Below are positions 1 through 8,742 of a stretch of 64,000 nucleotides of DNA, in pieces (position 1 is the stretch's first letter; the number at the start of each line of letters is the position of its first letter). A model generated the notes under the pieces. That model ran no database searches, had not been told where the DNA came from, and saw nothing but the letters and a program-made list of their open reading frames with translations. This DNA is from Flavobacterium sp. 83 (GTDB lineage Bacteria > Bacteroidota > Bacteroidia > Flavobacteriales > Flavobacteriaceae), in contig NZ_JQMS01000001.1 of the NCBI RefSeq assembly GCF_000744835.1, positions 930,001 to 994,000 on the forward strand. Reading direction: 5' to 3'. Both the position numbers and the translations under genes were made by a program.

Positions 1-2535
1 AACGGTATCTCCTCCTTTTCTAAAACCGATTAACTTTCGGTATTTTAATTCCGTTTCTTTCAATTCCTCTTCCATTTGTTTGTATTTACTGATGTCCTTT
101 ATGGTTACAACAGCTGCAACAACATTATTGTCCTGATCAACTAATGGCCTGCCACTAATGAGAACCCGTCTCTTTTGCTGAGCAACAGGATTCCAAAGGA
201 CCAAATCGATATCATTTGTTTCCTCTCCGTCCAGCGCTAGTTCCATGGGTAATTTTTGAGAAGGAAAAACCGTTTTTTCATCAGGAAAATACAGTTCAAA
301 ATGATCTGTTAAATCAGATGATATTTTATCATCCTCTTCAATTCCAAAAATTTCATTGGCCATATAATTCGCCATTACTACTTTTTTATCGGCATTAGCG
401 ACAATAACGCCCTCGCTAATATTCTCTAAAATTAAACGTAACTTTTCTTCATTCTCATACAATTCATCAACGGCTTTTTTACTTTCAGTAATATCTCTTA
501 CAAAACCAATAAAAAGATATTTTTCACCCCTTTTAATAGGCGAAACACTTATAGACACAGGAAATTCAGCGCCCGCTTTATTTACAGCTTCTATCTCATA
601 TGTTTTATTTATGATATTTCCTTCACCAGTGGTTAAAAAGTGTTCCATGCCTTTTTTATGGGATTCGCGATGCTGCGTTGGAATAATAAATTCATACAAC
701 GGTTTCCCTATAATTTCGGTTGTTGTCCATCCAAAAACAAATTCTGCCTTTGCATTCCATCTTAAAACATTGCTTTCACTATCAATTACAATTACCGGAT
801 CAGGAGCGCCATCAAAAATGGTTTGTATCTGTTGTTCATTATCTTTTAATTTCTGGGTGTAATTAGTTAACATTTCATCATCAAGCCTTTTTTGGGTAAT
901 ATCTCGTAAAACTGCATATATCATTCCTTCTTTAATATCTGTTGCTACAACTGATTCCGTCCATTTATAGGAACCGTCTTTGCATAATAATGGAAAAATA
1001 ACATCTGATTCTACCTGCTCTCCTTTCAACCTTTTTTCTCTTCTTTCACTGACAATTTTCACATAATCTGGATGCAACAGATCCAAAAGTGATATTTTCT
1101 CTAAATCTTTTTGATCATAGCCTAAAATTTTAGTGAAAGCAGGGTTGATTTTTATGATTTTATTACCTTTTTCAACAAAAAAAGCATCAAATGACATCTC
1201 AAAAAAATTGTTGACTAATTTTAGCGACTCTTCATTTTTAATCTTTTCGGTTATATCCCGTGCAACTGAATACAGTATGCCTTGTTCTACATCGATAGTA
1301 CTATGCCAGTTCAGCCATTTATAGGTACCATCTTTACAGCGAACACGATCTTCAAAATTTACAACTTCATCCCCTCGTAGTAGTTTAGCTAGCACTTCAT
1401 CGGCTATATTTTTATCATCGGGATGCGTTAATTCCATAAATTTTAAGGTATTCATATCCTCTTGGGTATAACCCAATGTTTTGGTAAAAGCCGGGTTTAT
1501 TTTTATAAAATACTCCCCTTTTGCAACGACAAGTAAGTTATTGGACATATTGAAAAATTTATCGGCAACAACCAGAGAGTCTTCCGTTACTTTTTGTGCG
1601 GTAACATCCCGCGCCACAGCATATAATAAACCTGTCGAAAGTTCAGGTGAAATGGACCATACAAGCCATTTTATTGAACCGTCTTTACAAACAAATCTAT
1701 TTTTAAACTGAATCATTAAAGCACCCGTTTGCAGTTTAGCAACTTCTCTTTTTGTGATCTCTAGGTCATCCGGATATACAAAAAAAGTGTAGGGTTTATT
1801 CAACAATTCCTCTTCTGAGTAACCCAAAATCTTAATAACGGCAGGGTTAACTTTACCAAATTTTTCTTTGGTTCCAATAATCATCAAATCCGAAGACATA
1901 TTAAAAAACTTATCCGTTACTTTGAATGACTCTTCCAGTTTTTTTCTTTCAGAGATATCTGTCGAAATTCCGCCAATAGCATAAATCCTTCCGGTTGAAT
2001 CATACAAAGGAAATTTTACCGCGAGATAGGTATGAGGACCATCTGGTTGTTGGATGATTTCTTCTGTTTTTAGTTCTCTTAATGCTTTTGCCACTTCAAG
2101 ATCAGAATTTCGATACACATCAGCCACTTCTTTTGGTAAAAAATCATGATCTGTTTTCCCTATTATTTCCTCATTCGGAATTTGAAATAAAGATCCAAAT
2201 TGTTTATTAATCAATAAATACTCCCCATTTATTTTTTTTATAAAGATGGGATTCGAAGTGTTATCAATGATAGACTGAAGCAACTGTTTGTTTTCTAAAA
2301 GTAGATTTTGCGAAATATTTTTAGCACGTAATTGCCCCTTGATTATAAAATAGACGATGGTCAGTAAAACAATGGAAAGTACAAACAAGGAAAGTTCGAT
2401 CCAATTAAATAGGGAATCATTTGTTTGATCTCTTTGCTTATCAAACCGAGAAATAAAAACCCATCCTGAAGCAATGACCACTAATAAATTGACAATAAAC
2501 CCTAGTAGTATTTTTTTTTCAAAGGAAATTTTCAT
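1..2535 (-). CDS. Membrane-anchored six-PAS sensor protein, C-terminus cut by window edge
   Basis: The frame runs unbroken on the minus strand from an ATG at 2535 to the window edge, so 845 N-terminal residues are visible and the output domain is missing. Two hydrophobic stretches (about residues 9-27 and 47-67) predict a membrane anchor with only a short loop between them. Six PAS domains follow, starting near residues 84, 210, 326, 443, 569 and 699. Domains 2-4 open with the pattern FFxMSxx and lie 116-117 residues apart, which suggests tandem duplication. PAC-type endings such as RDITQKR and RDITESK separate the domains. Proteins of this shape usually end in a histidine kinase, but that part lies outside the window, so the output is inference. 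The small sensing loop suggests that the PAS domains read a cytoplasmic or membrane-permeant signal. Confidence 0.85.
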   Translation of the reverse strand, partial: MKISFEKKILLGFIVNLLVVIASGWVFISRFDKQRDQTNDSLFNWIELSLFVLSIVLLTIVYFIIKGQLRAKNISQNLLLENKQLLQSIIDNTSNPIFIKKINGEYLLINKQFGSLFQIPNEEIIGKTDHDFLPKEVADVYRNSDLEVAKALRELKTEEIIQQPDGPHTYLAVKFPLYDSTGRIYAIGGISTDISERKKLEESFKVTDKFFNMSSDLMIIGTKEKFGKVNPAVIKILGYSEEELLNKPYTFFVYPDDLEITKREVAKLQTGALMIQFKNRFVCKDGSIKWLVWSISPELSTGLLYAVARDVTAQKVTEDSLVVADKFFNMSNNLLVVAKGEYFIKINPAFTKTLGYTQEDMNTLKFMELTHPDDKNIADEVLAKLLRGDEVVNFEDRVRCKDGTYKWLNWHSTIDVEQGILYSVARDITEKIKNEESLKLVNNFFEMSFDAFFVEKGNKIIKINPAFTKILGYDQKDLEKISLLDLLHPDYVKIVSERREKRLKGEQVESDVIFPLLCKDGSYKWTESVVATDIKEGMIYAVLRDITQKRLDDEMLTNYTQKLKDNEQQIQTIFDGAPDPVIVIDSESNVLRWNAKAEFVFGWTTTEIIGKPLYEFIIPTQHRESHKKGMEHFLTTGEGNIINKTYEIEAVNKAGAEFPVSISVSPIKRGEKYLFIGFVRDITESKKAVDELYENEEKLRLILENISEGVIVANADKKVVMANYMANEIFGIEEDDKISSDLTDHFELYFPDEKTVFPSQKLPMELALDGEETNDIDLVLWNPVAQQKRRVLISGRPLVDQDNNVVAAVVTIKDISKYKQMEEELKETELKYRKLIGFRKGGDTV

Positions 2536-2783
2536 AGTAAAAATGGCGTTAAATTTAACATTCATCAACGGCAAAAAACCGAATAATCATTTACTTATAC
2601 ACATGAAAGTTAGTGAATTATATTCAATTAGCAAAAACGATTTTAACATCTCCACACTGAACGACGCACTACATCGCAAAAGAGTCATTTGTCTCCTAAA
2701 CCGAACAAATATACCACTGGAAATAAAAGTAATACTCACCATAAGAAACGTTAAAATCTGTCCTTTTTTTGTTTGGAACAATT

Positions 2784-2849
2784 TCCCGCTATCCATTACA
2801 ATCCATCTCGTAAAAAAACGAGATGGGATTTCCTCTTCTATCGGGGCTA
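2784..2849 (-). repeat. Dispersed palindromic element, copy 1
   Basis: Read on the minus strand, the element begins TAGCCCCGATAGAAG, continues GGAAATCC, has a perfect 9-bp stem (2803-2811 with 2818-2826, 6-nt loop), and ends GATTGTAATGGATAGCGGGA. A second copy at 13128-13222 has nearly identical ends and an unrelated hairpin core. Conserved ends with a variable core suggest a mobile or structured intergenic element rather than a simple terminator. Confidence 0.7.
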
Positions 2850-2892
2850 GGCATTTGGGATTAAGAAATTATTTCATTTCCAAATTAATACT

Positions 2893-2900
2893 TACTTTTG
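2893..2900 (+). promoter_or_regulatory. Promoter -7 box for trhO
   Basis: TACTTTTG matches the Bacteroidota -7 consensus TAnnTTTG. It predicts a transcript start near 2906 and a leader of about 60 nt. No clear TTTG -33 box lies at the usual distance. Confidence 0.5.
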
Positions 2901-2968
2901 CAGCGTTCAAGAAAATTGACTTGAATATTTTATCGAAAATAAATTTCTCAACTTAAACCGTTTATAGC

Positions 2969-4324
2969 ATGCAACTGTATAACACCTTAAGCGCAGAAGA
3001 AAGAGCCATCATGATTGATGATGCCGGAAAACAAAGACTTACTTTGTCTTTCTATGCTTATGCGCAAATTCAAGATCCAACACAATTTCGTAACAATTTA
3101 TTCCTAGCTTGGAACTCCCTGGAAGTCCTTGGCCGAATCTATGTAGCTCATGAAGGAATTAACGCTCAGTTATCACTTCCGGCTGATAATTTCTATGCAT
3201 TTAAAGACACCATAGAAGTTTATGATTTCATGAAAGGAATCCGATTGAATATAGCCGTGGAGCATGATGATCACTCTTTCTTAAAACTGACCGTAAAAGT
3301 GCGCGATAAGATTGTTGCTGACGGATTGAATGATGACACTTTTGATGTAACCAACATTGGGGTTCACCTAAAAGCAAAAGAATTCAACGAAATTTTAGAA
3401 AACCCAAATACAATTGTTGTCGATTTTAGAAACCATTACGAAAGTGAAATAGGCTATTTTAAAGGCGCTATTACTCCTGATGTAGATACTTTTCGCGAAT
3501 CATTGCCTATTATCAACGAACAATTACAAGATTTTAAGGAAGATAAAAACTTAGTAATGTACTGCACTGGAGGAATCCGTTGCGAAAAAGCTTCTGCCTA
3601 TTTTAAACACCAAGGATTTAAAAATGTGTACCAGTTAGAAGGTGGTATAATTAATTATGCCAAACAAATTAAGGAAGAAAATCTAGAGAGTAAATTCATA
3701 GGTAAAAACTTTGTATTTGATCACCGCTTAGGCGAAAGAATTACAGATGATATCGTCTCACAATGCCATCAATGTGGAACGCCATGTGATGTGCATACAA
3801 ATTGTGTGAACGAAGGCTGCCATTTACTTTTTATTCAATGTGAGTCTTGCAAGGAAAAAATGGAAGGCTGTTGTTCAACTGAATGTGTGAGTGTGATTCA
3901 TTTGCCTGAAGAAGAACAAAAAGCCATTCGCAGAGGAATTAAAAACGGGAATAAGATTTTCAAAAAAGGAAAATCAGACGTTTTGACTTTCAAAAATAAC
4001 GAAGAAACACATGGTATTTTTGTTGCTGAAAAACCAAAAACTGCCATCAAGAAAGAGCCGAAAATTAAGAAAATGTACATTGGAAAAGGAACACATTTTT
4101 TTCCAAAACCAAGCATAGGACAGTTTTTAATCGAAGACAACGAAATCAAAATTGGCGATACCATTCTGATCAAAGGAGCAACAACTGGCGAACAAAAAAT
4201 AGTAATCAAAGAAATGCTTGTTAACGATTTGGCTCAAGATACAGCTGTTTCTGGAGACACTTGTACTTTTAAACTGCCATTCAGAATTAGATTGTCAGAT
4301 AAATTATATAAAATTTTAGAGTAA
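2969..4324 (+). CDS. trhO: tRNA uridine-34 hydroxylase TrhO with extra C-terminal barrel domain
   Basis: TrhO (YceA family) hydroxylates uridine at the tRNA wobble position to 5-hydroxyuridine using oxygen. The protein has an N-terminal ferredoxin-like domain (about residues 20-110), a rhodanese domain (about 125-235) with the active-site loop CTGGIRC (Cys199 and Cys205), and a cysteine-rich, probably zinc-binding segment (about 266-305, including C266, C269 and C273). At 451 residues it is about 100 longer than the enterobacterial protein. The extra part (about 369-451, starting MYIGKGTHFFPK) has the alternating pattern of a small beta barrel and resembles the C-terminal barrel of U32-family proteins. 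The family call is firm; the domain assignment of the tail is inference. The gene is a single transcription unit closed by a strong terminator. Confidence 0.9.
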   Translation: MQLYNTLSAEERAIMIDDAGKQRLTLSFYAYAQIQDPTQFRNNLFLAWNSLEVLGRIYVAHEGINAQLSLPADNFYAFKDTIEVYDFMKGIRLNIAVEHDDHSFLKLTVKVRDKIVADGLNDDTFDVTNIGVHLKAKEFNEILENPNTIVVDFRNHYESEIGYFKGAITPDVDTFRESLPIINEQLQDFKEDKNLVMYCTGGIRCEKASAYFKHQGFKNVYQLEGGIINYAKQIKEENLESKFIGKNFVFDHRLGERITDDIVSQCHQCGTPCDVHTNCVNEGCHLLFIQCESCKEKMEGCCSTECVSVIHLPEEEQKAIRRGIKNGNKIFKKGKSDVLTFKNNEETHGIFVAEKPKTAIKKEPKIKKMYIGKGTHFFPKPSIGQFLIEDNEIKIGDTILIKGATTGEQKIVIKEMLVNDLAQDTAVSGDTCTFKLPFRIRLSDKLYKILE

Positions 4325-4330
4325 AAATTA

Positions 4331-4420
4331 GCATAAAAGCACCATGAAATTAACCCATTACAAACCAAATTGTAATGGGTTTTTTTATTAAATATTTATG
4401 AATTATTGGTGCTTTTATGC
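4331..4420 (+). terminator. Nested hairpin terminator after trhO
   Basis: The inner hairpin is an 11-bp perfect stem (4352-4362 with 4371-4381) followed by a T tract, a good intrinsic terminator. It is enclosed by a second perfect 14-bp inverted repeat, GCATAAAAGCACCA at 4331-4344 with its complement at 4407-4420. The outer pair is not needed for termination. Confidence 0.85.
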
Positions 4421-4421
4421 G

Positions 4422-4453
4422 TTGCGACTTAAAACTAAAAAATACTATCTTTA
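4422..4453 (+). promoter_or_regulatory. Probable promoter for ricT-gldH
   Basis: TTG at 4422-4424 and TATCTTTA at 4446-4453 are 21 nt apart and approximate the Bacteroidota pattern TTG-N19-23-TAnnTTTG, with a final A instead of G. The predicted start is near 4460. The outer arm of the trhO palindrome ends directly upstream. Confidence 0.4.
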
Positions 4454-4510
4454 CACATTAAACGTTTTAAGAACTTAAGTTGTGCAAGTCACAACACTAC
4501 ATATAAGATT

Positions 4511-5842
4511 ATGGCATGTACAAGTTGTTCAACTTCTGATGGTGGCGCACCTAAGGGTTGTAAAAGTAATGGGACTTGCGGCACCGATAGCTGCAATAAA
4601 TTAACGGTTTTCGATTGGCTTTCTAATATGAGTTTACCTAATGGCGATGCTCCCTTTGACTGTGTTGAAGTACGTTTCAAAAATGGAAGAAAAGAGTTTT
4701 ACCGCAATACCGAGAAAATAACATTAAGCATAGGCGACATAGTTGCCACCGTTGCTTCACCTGGACACGACATAGGAATTGTAACTTTGACAGGTGAATT
4801 AGTCAAAATTCAAATGAAGAAAAAAGGAGTCAATCATTTAAGCAATGATGTTCCTAAAATTTATAGAAAAGCATCCCAAAAAGATATTGATATTTGGTCA
4901 ACAGCAAGGGATCGTGAAGAACCTATGAAGGTTCGCGCCCGTGAACTAGCAATTACCCAAAAACTGGAAATGAAAATTTCGGATATTGAATTTCAAGGTG
5001 ACGGATCAAAAGCTACTTTTTATTACACAGCAAATGAGCGTATCGATTTTCGTGCTTTAATTAAAGATTTCGCTAAAGAATTCAGTACCCGAATCGAGAT
5101 GAAACAAGTAGGTTTCCGTCAGGAAGCAGCGCGATTAGGAGGAATTGGTTCCTGCGGAAGAGAATTGTGTTGTTCTACTTGGTTAACTGATTTTAGAAGT
5201 GTAAATACCTCTGCAGCGCGTTACCAACAACTATCTTTGAATCCTCAAAAACTTGCCGGACAATGCGGAAAATTAAAATGCTGCTTGAACTATGAGTTAG
5301 ATACGTACATGGATGCGTTGAAAGATTTTCCAGATTTTGAAACAAAATTAGTTACCGAAAAAGGAGATGCTATTTGTCAAAAACAAGATATTTTCAAAGG
5401 TTTAATGTGGTTTGCTTACACCAATAATTTTGCTAATTGGCATGTTTTAAAAATAGACCAGGTCAAAGAAATTGTTGCCGAAAACAAATTAAAAAACAAA
5501 GTTTCTTCACTTGAAGATTACGCAATTGAAATTATAGTTGAACCGGAGAAAAATTTCAATAACGCTATGGGTCAAGAAAGTTTGACGCGTTTTGACCAAC
5601 CAAAATCAAAGAAAAAACCAAATAAAAAACGCAAAATTTCTGGTGAAAATGCTATTGTAGCAAACAATAACAAACTTGTAAGCAACAATAAACCTGCAAA
5701 CAATAATAAACCTGTAAGCAGTAATAAACCTGCAAACAACAATAATAACCGTCAGGCTCCAAATGAAAAAAAGCCAGTAGCTGCAAAACCTACTGAACCA
5801 AGAAAACCTATAATTATTACTAAAAATGAGGCTAAAAAATAG
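4511..5842 (+). CDS. ricT: PSP1-domain protein, RicT/YaaT family
   Basis: Proteins of this family (RicT/YaaT in Bacillus) belong to a small iron-sulfur complex that affects RNA processing; the role in Bacteroidota is less clear. The N-terminus is cysteine rich (MACTSCSTSDGGAPKGCKSNGTC spans residues 1-23). The PSP1 core follows at about 50-330 with conserved pieces GIGSCGRELCCSTW and GQCGKLKCCLNYE, whose paired cysteines are probable cluster or metal ligands. After about residue 360 the chain becomes basic and low complexity, with a six-residue repeat of the form PVSNNK (383-412). The coding region overlaps gldH by 17 bp, so the two are probably translated from one message. The overlap with gldH is the usual Flavobacterium arrangement as far as I recall. 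Confidence 0.85.
   Translation: MACTSCSTSDGGAPKGCKSNGTCGTDSCNKLTVFDWLSNMSLPNGDAPFDCVEVRFKNGRKEFYRNTEKITLSIGDIVATVASPGHDIGIVTLTGELVKIQMKKKGVNHLSNDVPKIYRKASQKDIDIWSTARDREEPMKVRARELAITQKLEMKISDIEFQGDGSKATFYYTANERIDFRALIKDFAKEFSTRIEMKQVGFRQEAARLGGIGSCGRELCCSTWLTDFRSVNTSAARYQQLSLNPQKLAGQCGKLKCCLNYELDTYMDALKDFPDFETKLVTEKGDAICQKQDIFKGLMWFAYTNNFANWHVLKIDQVKEIVAENKLKNKVSSLEDYAIEIIVEPEKNFNNAMGQESLTRFDQPKSKKKPNKKRKISGENAIVANNNKLVSNNKPANNNKPVSSNKPANNNNNRQAPNEKKPVAAKPTEPRKPIIITKNEAKK
5657..5746 (+). repeat. 18-bp tandem repeat inside ricT
   Basis: Five imperfect 18-bp units encode six-residue repeats of the form (P/L)(V/A)(S/N)(N/S)NK in the ricT tail. The reading frame is kept because the unit is a multiple of three. 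Copy number could vary between strains. Confidence 0.7.
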
Positions 5843-6305
5843 CGCTTTACTTCTTTTGGTGGCAATTCTTTTTTTCTCTTGTGATAAAAAAAGAGTGTTT
5901 GATGAATATAAATCAGTTGGTAGTGCTTGGCATAAAGACAGTATTGTAACTTTCAATTTGCCAGAATTGGACACTACTAAACATTATAATTTGTATATTA
6001 ACCTGAGAGATAATAACAACTATCAATACAACAATATATTTTTAATTGTTGCTATGGAGAAACCGAATGGCTTCACTAAAGTAGATACATTAGAATACCA
6101 AATGGCAAATCCAGACGGAACATTACTTGGCGATGGATTTTCTGATATAAAAGAAAGTAAATTGTTCTATAAAGAAAATGTAACCTTTAATGGAAAATAC
6201 AAAATCCATATAAAACAAGCCGTCAGAGAAACTGGTAAAGTTCCTGGTATAACTCTTTTAGATGGAATTACAGACGTAGGTTTTAGAATAGAAAAAAAAG
6301 ATTAA
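5826..6305 (+). CDS. gldH: Gliding motility lipoprotein GldH
   Basis: GldH is one of the lipoproteins needed for gliding in Flavobacterium. The 159-residue protein starts with a lipoprotein signal: a charged start MRLK, a hydrophobic core LLLLVAILFFS, and Cys19 as the probable acylated residue. The rest is a beta-rich domain with the family pattern WHKDSIVTFNLPELDTTKHY. Its start lies inside the 3' end of ricT (17-bp overlap in another frame), and a penicillin-binding protein follows after 9 bp, so ricT-gldH-PBP probably form one operon. Confidence 0.92.
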   Translation: MRLKNSALLLLVAILFFSCDKKRVFDEYKSVGSAWHKDSIVTFNLPELDTTKHYNLYINLRDNNNYQYNNIFLIVAMEKPNGFTKVDTLEYQMANPDGTLLGDGFSDIKESKLFYKENVTFNGKYKIHIKQAVRETGKVPGITLLDGITDVGFRIEKKD

Positions 6306-6314
6306 GAACGTATT

Positions 6315-8627
6315 ATGGCTATCAAAAAAAACAACAATCAGACAAAAAACATTGATAAGGATGTCACTTACTACAAAAAGAAATTTTGGAAAATTTTCTT
6401 TTATGGAATGGGAATTATCGCTCTGTTTTTCTTATTTGCTTCATGGGGACTTTTTGGCTCAATGCCTTCTTTTGAAGATTTAGAAAATCCAGATTCTAAT
6501 TTAGCTACAGAAATTATCTCAGCTGACGGAGTGGTTTTGGGTAAATATTTTGAAAAAAACAGGTCACAATTAAAGTATTCTGACTTACCAAAAAATCTTG
6601 TCCAGGCATTAGTAGCTACTGAAGACGCCCGTTTTTATGAGCATTCAGGAATTGACGGTAGAGGTACTTTGAGAGCTATTGCCAGTTTAGGAACAAGTGG
6701 AGGAGCGAGTACATTAACACAGCAATTAGCCAAACAATTATTTCACGGTGAAGGTTCTAAATTTTTGCCTTTTAGAATTGTTCAAAAAGTCAAAGAGTGG
6801 ATTATTGCCATTCGTCTAGAAAGACAATACACTAAAAATGAAATCATTGCTATGTATTGCAACGTGTATGATTTTGGAAATAATTCTGTTGGTGTGAGCT
6901 CTGCTGCTAAAACTTATTTTTCAAAAGAACCCAAAGATTTAACCATTGACGAGTCAGCAATATTAGTGGGTATGTTCAAAAATTCTGGATTGTACAATCC
7001 GGTAAGAAATCCGCAAGGTGTAAAAAACCGCAGAAATGTAGTGCTTTTGCAAATGGAAAAAGCGGGTATAATCACTGATCCTCAAAAATTACAATTACAA
7101 AGTTTACCAATTACTTTACATTTTAAATTAGAAACGCATAAAGATGGTACCGCAACTTATTTTAGAGAATACTTACGTGATTACATGAAAAAATGGGTTG
7201 AGGAAAATAAAAAACTGGATGGTTCTGATTATGATATCTATAAAGATGGATTAAAAATCTACACTACTATAGATTCAAGAATGCAGTTGCATGCAGAGGA
7301 AGCAGTTTCCGCTCACATGGCAAACCTTCAAGAAGAATTTTTTATTCAATCTAAAGACAATAAAAACGCACCTTTTGTTAATATTTCTGAAGTAGAAACG
7401 CAACGAATTTTAAATCAGGCGATGAAATCTTCTCACCGTTGGGAAGTTATGAAATCAATGGATAAAAGTGACGAAGAAATACTAGCTTCATTTAAAGAAA
7501 AAACAAAAATGAAAGTCTTTACCTGGAAAGGAGAAAGAGATACTATCATGACACCACTAGATTCTATCCGTTATTACAAGCATTTTTTACAATCTGGATT
7601 GATGGCAATGGAACCACAAACAGGAAATATCAAAGCATGGGTTGGCGGTATCAACTACAAATATTTTCAATACGATCACGTAGGGCAAGGTGCCAGACAA
7701 GTAGGTTCTACTTTCAAACCATTTGTTTATGCAACTGCTATTGAGCAATTGAATATGTCTCCTTGTGATTCTATTTTAGATGGTCCGTTTATGATTCACA
7801 AAGGACGTCATCACGTTACCGAAGACTGGGAACCAAAAAACTCTGACAATAGATACCGCGGAATGGTAACTTTAAAACAAGGTTTGGCAAACTCTATAAA
7901 TACGGTATCGGCAAAATTAATTGATAAAACCGGTCCAGAAGCCGTGGTAGAATTGACTCATAAATTAGGAGTTAAATCCGAAATTCCTGTACAACCATCC
8001 ATTGCTCTTGGAGCTGTAGAAATTACCGTTCAGGACATGGTAGCTGCTTACAGCACTTTTGCTAATCAAGGTGTCTATATGAAACCGCAATTTATAACTA
8101 GAATCGAAGATAAAAGTGGTGTTGTAATCTATGAACCAATACCTGAATCACATGACGTTTTAAATAAAGACATTGCTTTTGCAGTAATTAAATTACTAGA
8201 GGGTGTTACTGAAGGCGGATCTGGAGAACGCTTACGTACAACCGGCGGTGGTAACGGAGACAATCGATGGACAGGCTATCCTTACTCGTTCAGAAACCCA
8301 ATAGCAGGAAAAACAGGTACAACTCAAAACCAGTCTGATGGATGGTTCATGGGAATGGTTCCTAATCTTGTAACCGGCGTTTGGGTAGGTTGCGAGGATC
8401 GTTCAGCTCGTTTCAAAAGCATCACTTATGGTCAAGGAGCTACAGCGGCTCTTCCTGTTTGGGGTTATTTCATGAAACTTTGCTACGATGACCCAGGTCT
8501 TCATGTATCCAAAAGTGATTTTGACAGACCCGCAAATCTTTCCATCAAAGTAGATTGCTACACTCACAGAGCTGTAGTAAAAGACACGACTGACATCCAA
8601 CAAGATACCGAAGAATTCGAATTGTAA
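6315..8627 (+). CDS. Class A penicillin-binding protein (PBP1A type)
   Basis: This bifunctional enzyme polymerises glycan strands and cross-links peptides in the periplasm. A cytoplasmic tail and one membrane segment (about residues 30-52) precede a GT51 glycosyltransferase domain with EDARFYEHSG (catalytic Glu103) and STLTQQLAKQ. The transpeptidase domain shows all three motifs: STFK (Ser465 to Lys468), SIN (527-529) and KTGTT (666-670). The length of 770 residues is normal for the family. It follows gldH by 9 bp. No frame damage was seen. Confidence 0.95.
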   Translation: MAIKKNNNQTKNIDKDVTYYKKKFWKIFFYGMGIIALFFLFASWGLFGSMPSFEDLENPDSNLATEIISADGVVLGKYFEKNRSQLKYSDLPKNLVQALVATEDARFYEHSGIDGRGTLRAIASLGTSGGASTLTQQLAKQLFHGEGSKFLPFRIVQKVKEWIIAIRLERQYTKNEIIAMYCNVYDFGNNSVGVSSAAKTYFSKEPKDLTIDESAILVGMFKNSGLYNPVRNPQGVKNRRNVVLLQMEKAGIITDPQKLQLQSLPITLHFKLETHKDGTATYFREYLRDYMKKWVEENKKLDGSDYDIYKDGLKIYTTIDSRMQLHAEEAVSAHMANLQEEFFIQSKDNKNAPFVNISEVETQRILNQAMKSSHRWEVMKSMDKSDEEILASFKEKTKMKVFTWKGERDTIMTPLDSIRYYKHFLQSGLMAMEPQTGNIKAWVGGINYKYFQYDHVGQGARQVGSTFKPFVYATAIEQLNMSPCDSILDGPFMIHKGRHHVTEDWEPKNSDNRYRGMVTLKQGLANSINTVSAKLIDKTGPEAVVELTHKLGVKSEIPVQPSIALGAVEITVQDMVAAYSTFANQGVYMKPQFITRIEDKSGVVIYEPIPESHDVLNKDIAFAVIKLLEGVTEGGSGERLRTTGGGNGDNRWTGYPYSFRNPIAGKTGTTQNQSDGWFMGMVPNLVTGVWVGCEDRSARFKSITYGQGATAALPVWGYFMKLCYDDPGLHVSKSDFDRPANLSIKVDCYTHRAVVKDTTDIQQDTEEFEL

Positions 8628-8665
8628 AATTTTTATTTGAAGCTATTTCCAGCTGTACACTATAT

Positions 8666-8708
8666 CTTTTTATCCAGCCTCGTTTCAAAAACGATACTGG
8701 ATAAAAAG
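8666..8708 (+). repeat. Strong inverted repeat between PBP gene and scoA
   Basis: A perfect 12-bp stem (8666-8677 with 8697-8708) encloses a second 6-bp stem (8680-8685 with 8689-8694). No T tract follows on the plus strand, so it is not a classic intrinsic terminator. It could end the upstream message, protect its 3' end or act in the scoA leader. Confidence 0.6.
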
Positions 8709-8742
8709 GATGCCGTTTCCATCTGGGCTAAAAAAAAACATC

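Larger units (their letters stand above)
2536..2968. other. 433-bp intergenic region
   Basis: This gap separates the divergent PAS sensor and trhO genes. It holds one copy of a dispersed palindromic element (2784-2849) and a TAnnTTTG promoter box for trhO (2893-2900). A 160-codon plus-strand frame crosses it but overlaps the PAS gene and resembles nothing I know, so I do not call it. I see no RNA gene. Confidence 0.6.

Noticed and set aside
2474..2956. 160-codon plus-strand open frame
   Set aside because: It overlaps the start of the PAS gene on the other strand, crosses the palindromic element and the trhO promoter, and has no recognisable family or domain pattern.
5606..5974. 122-codon minus-strand frame with hydrophobic repeats
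   Set aside because: It is the complement of the ricT tandem repeat and the gldH start; its repeats mirror those of the real gene.
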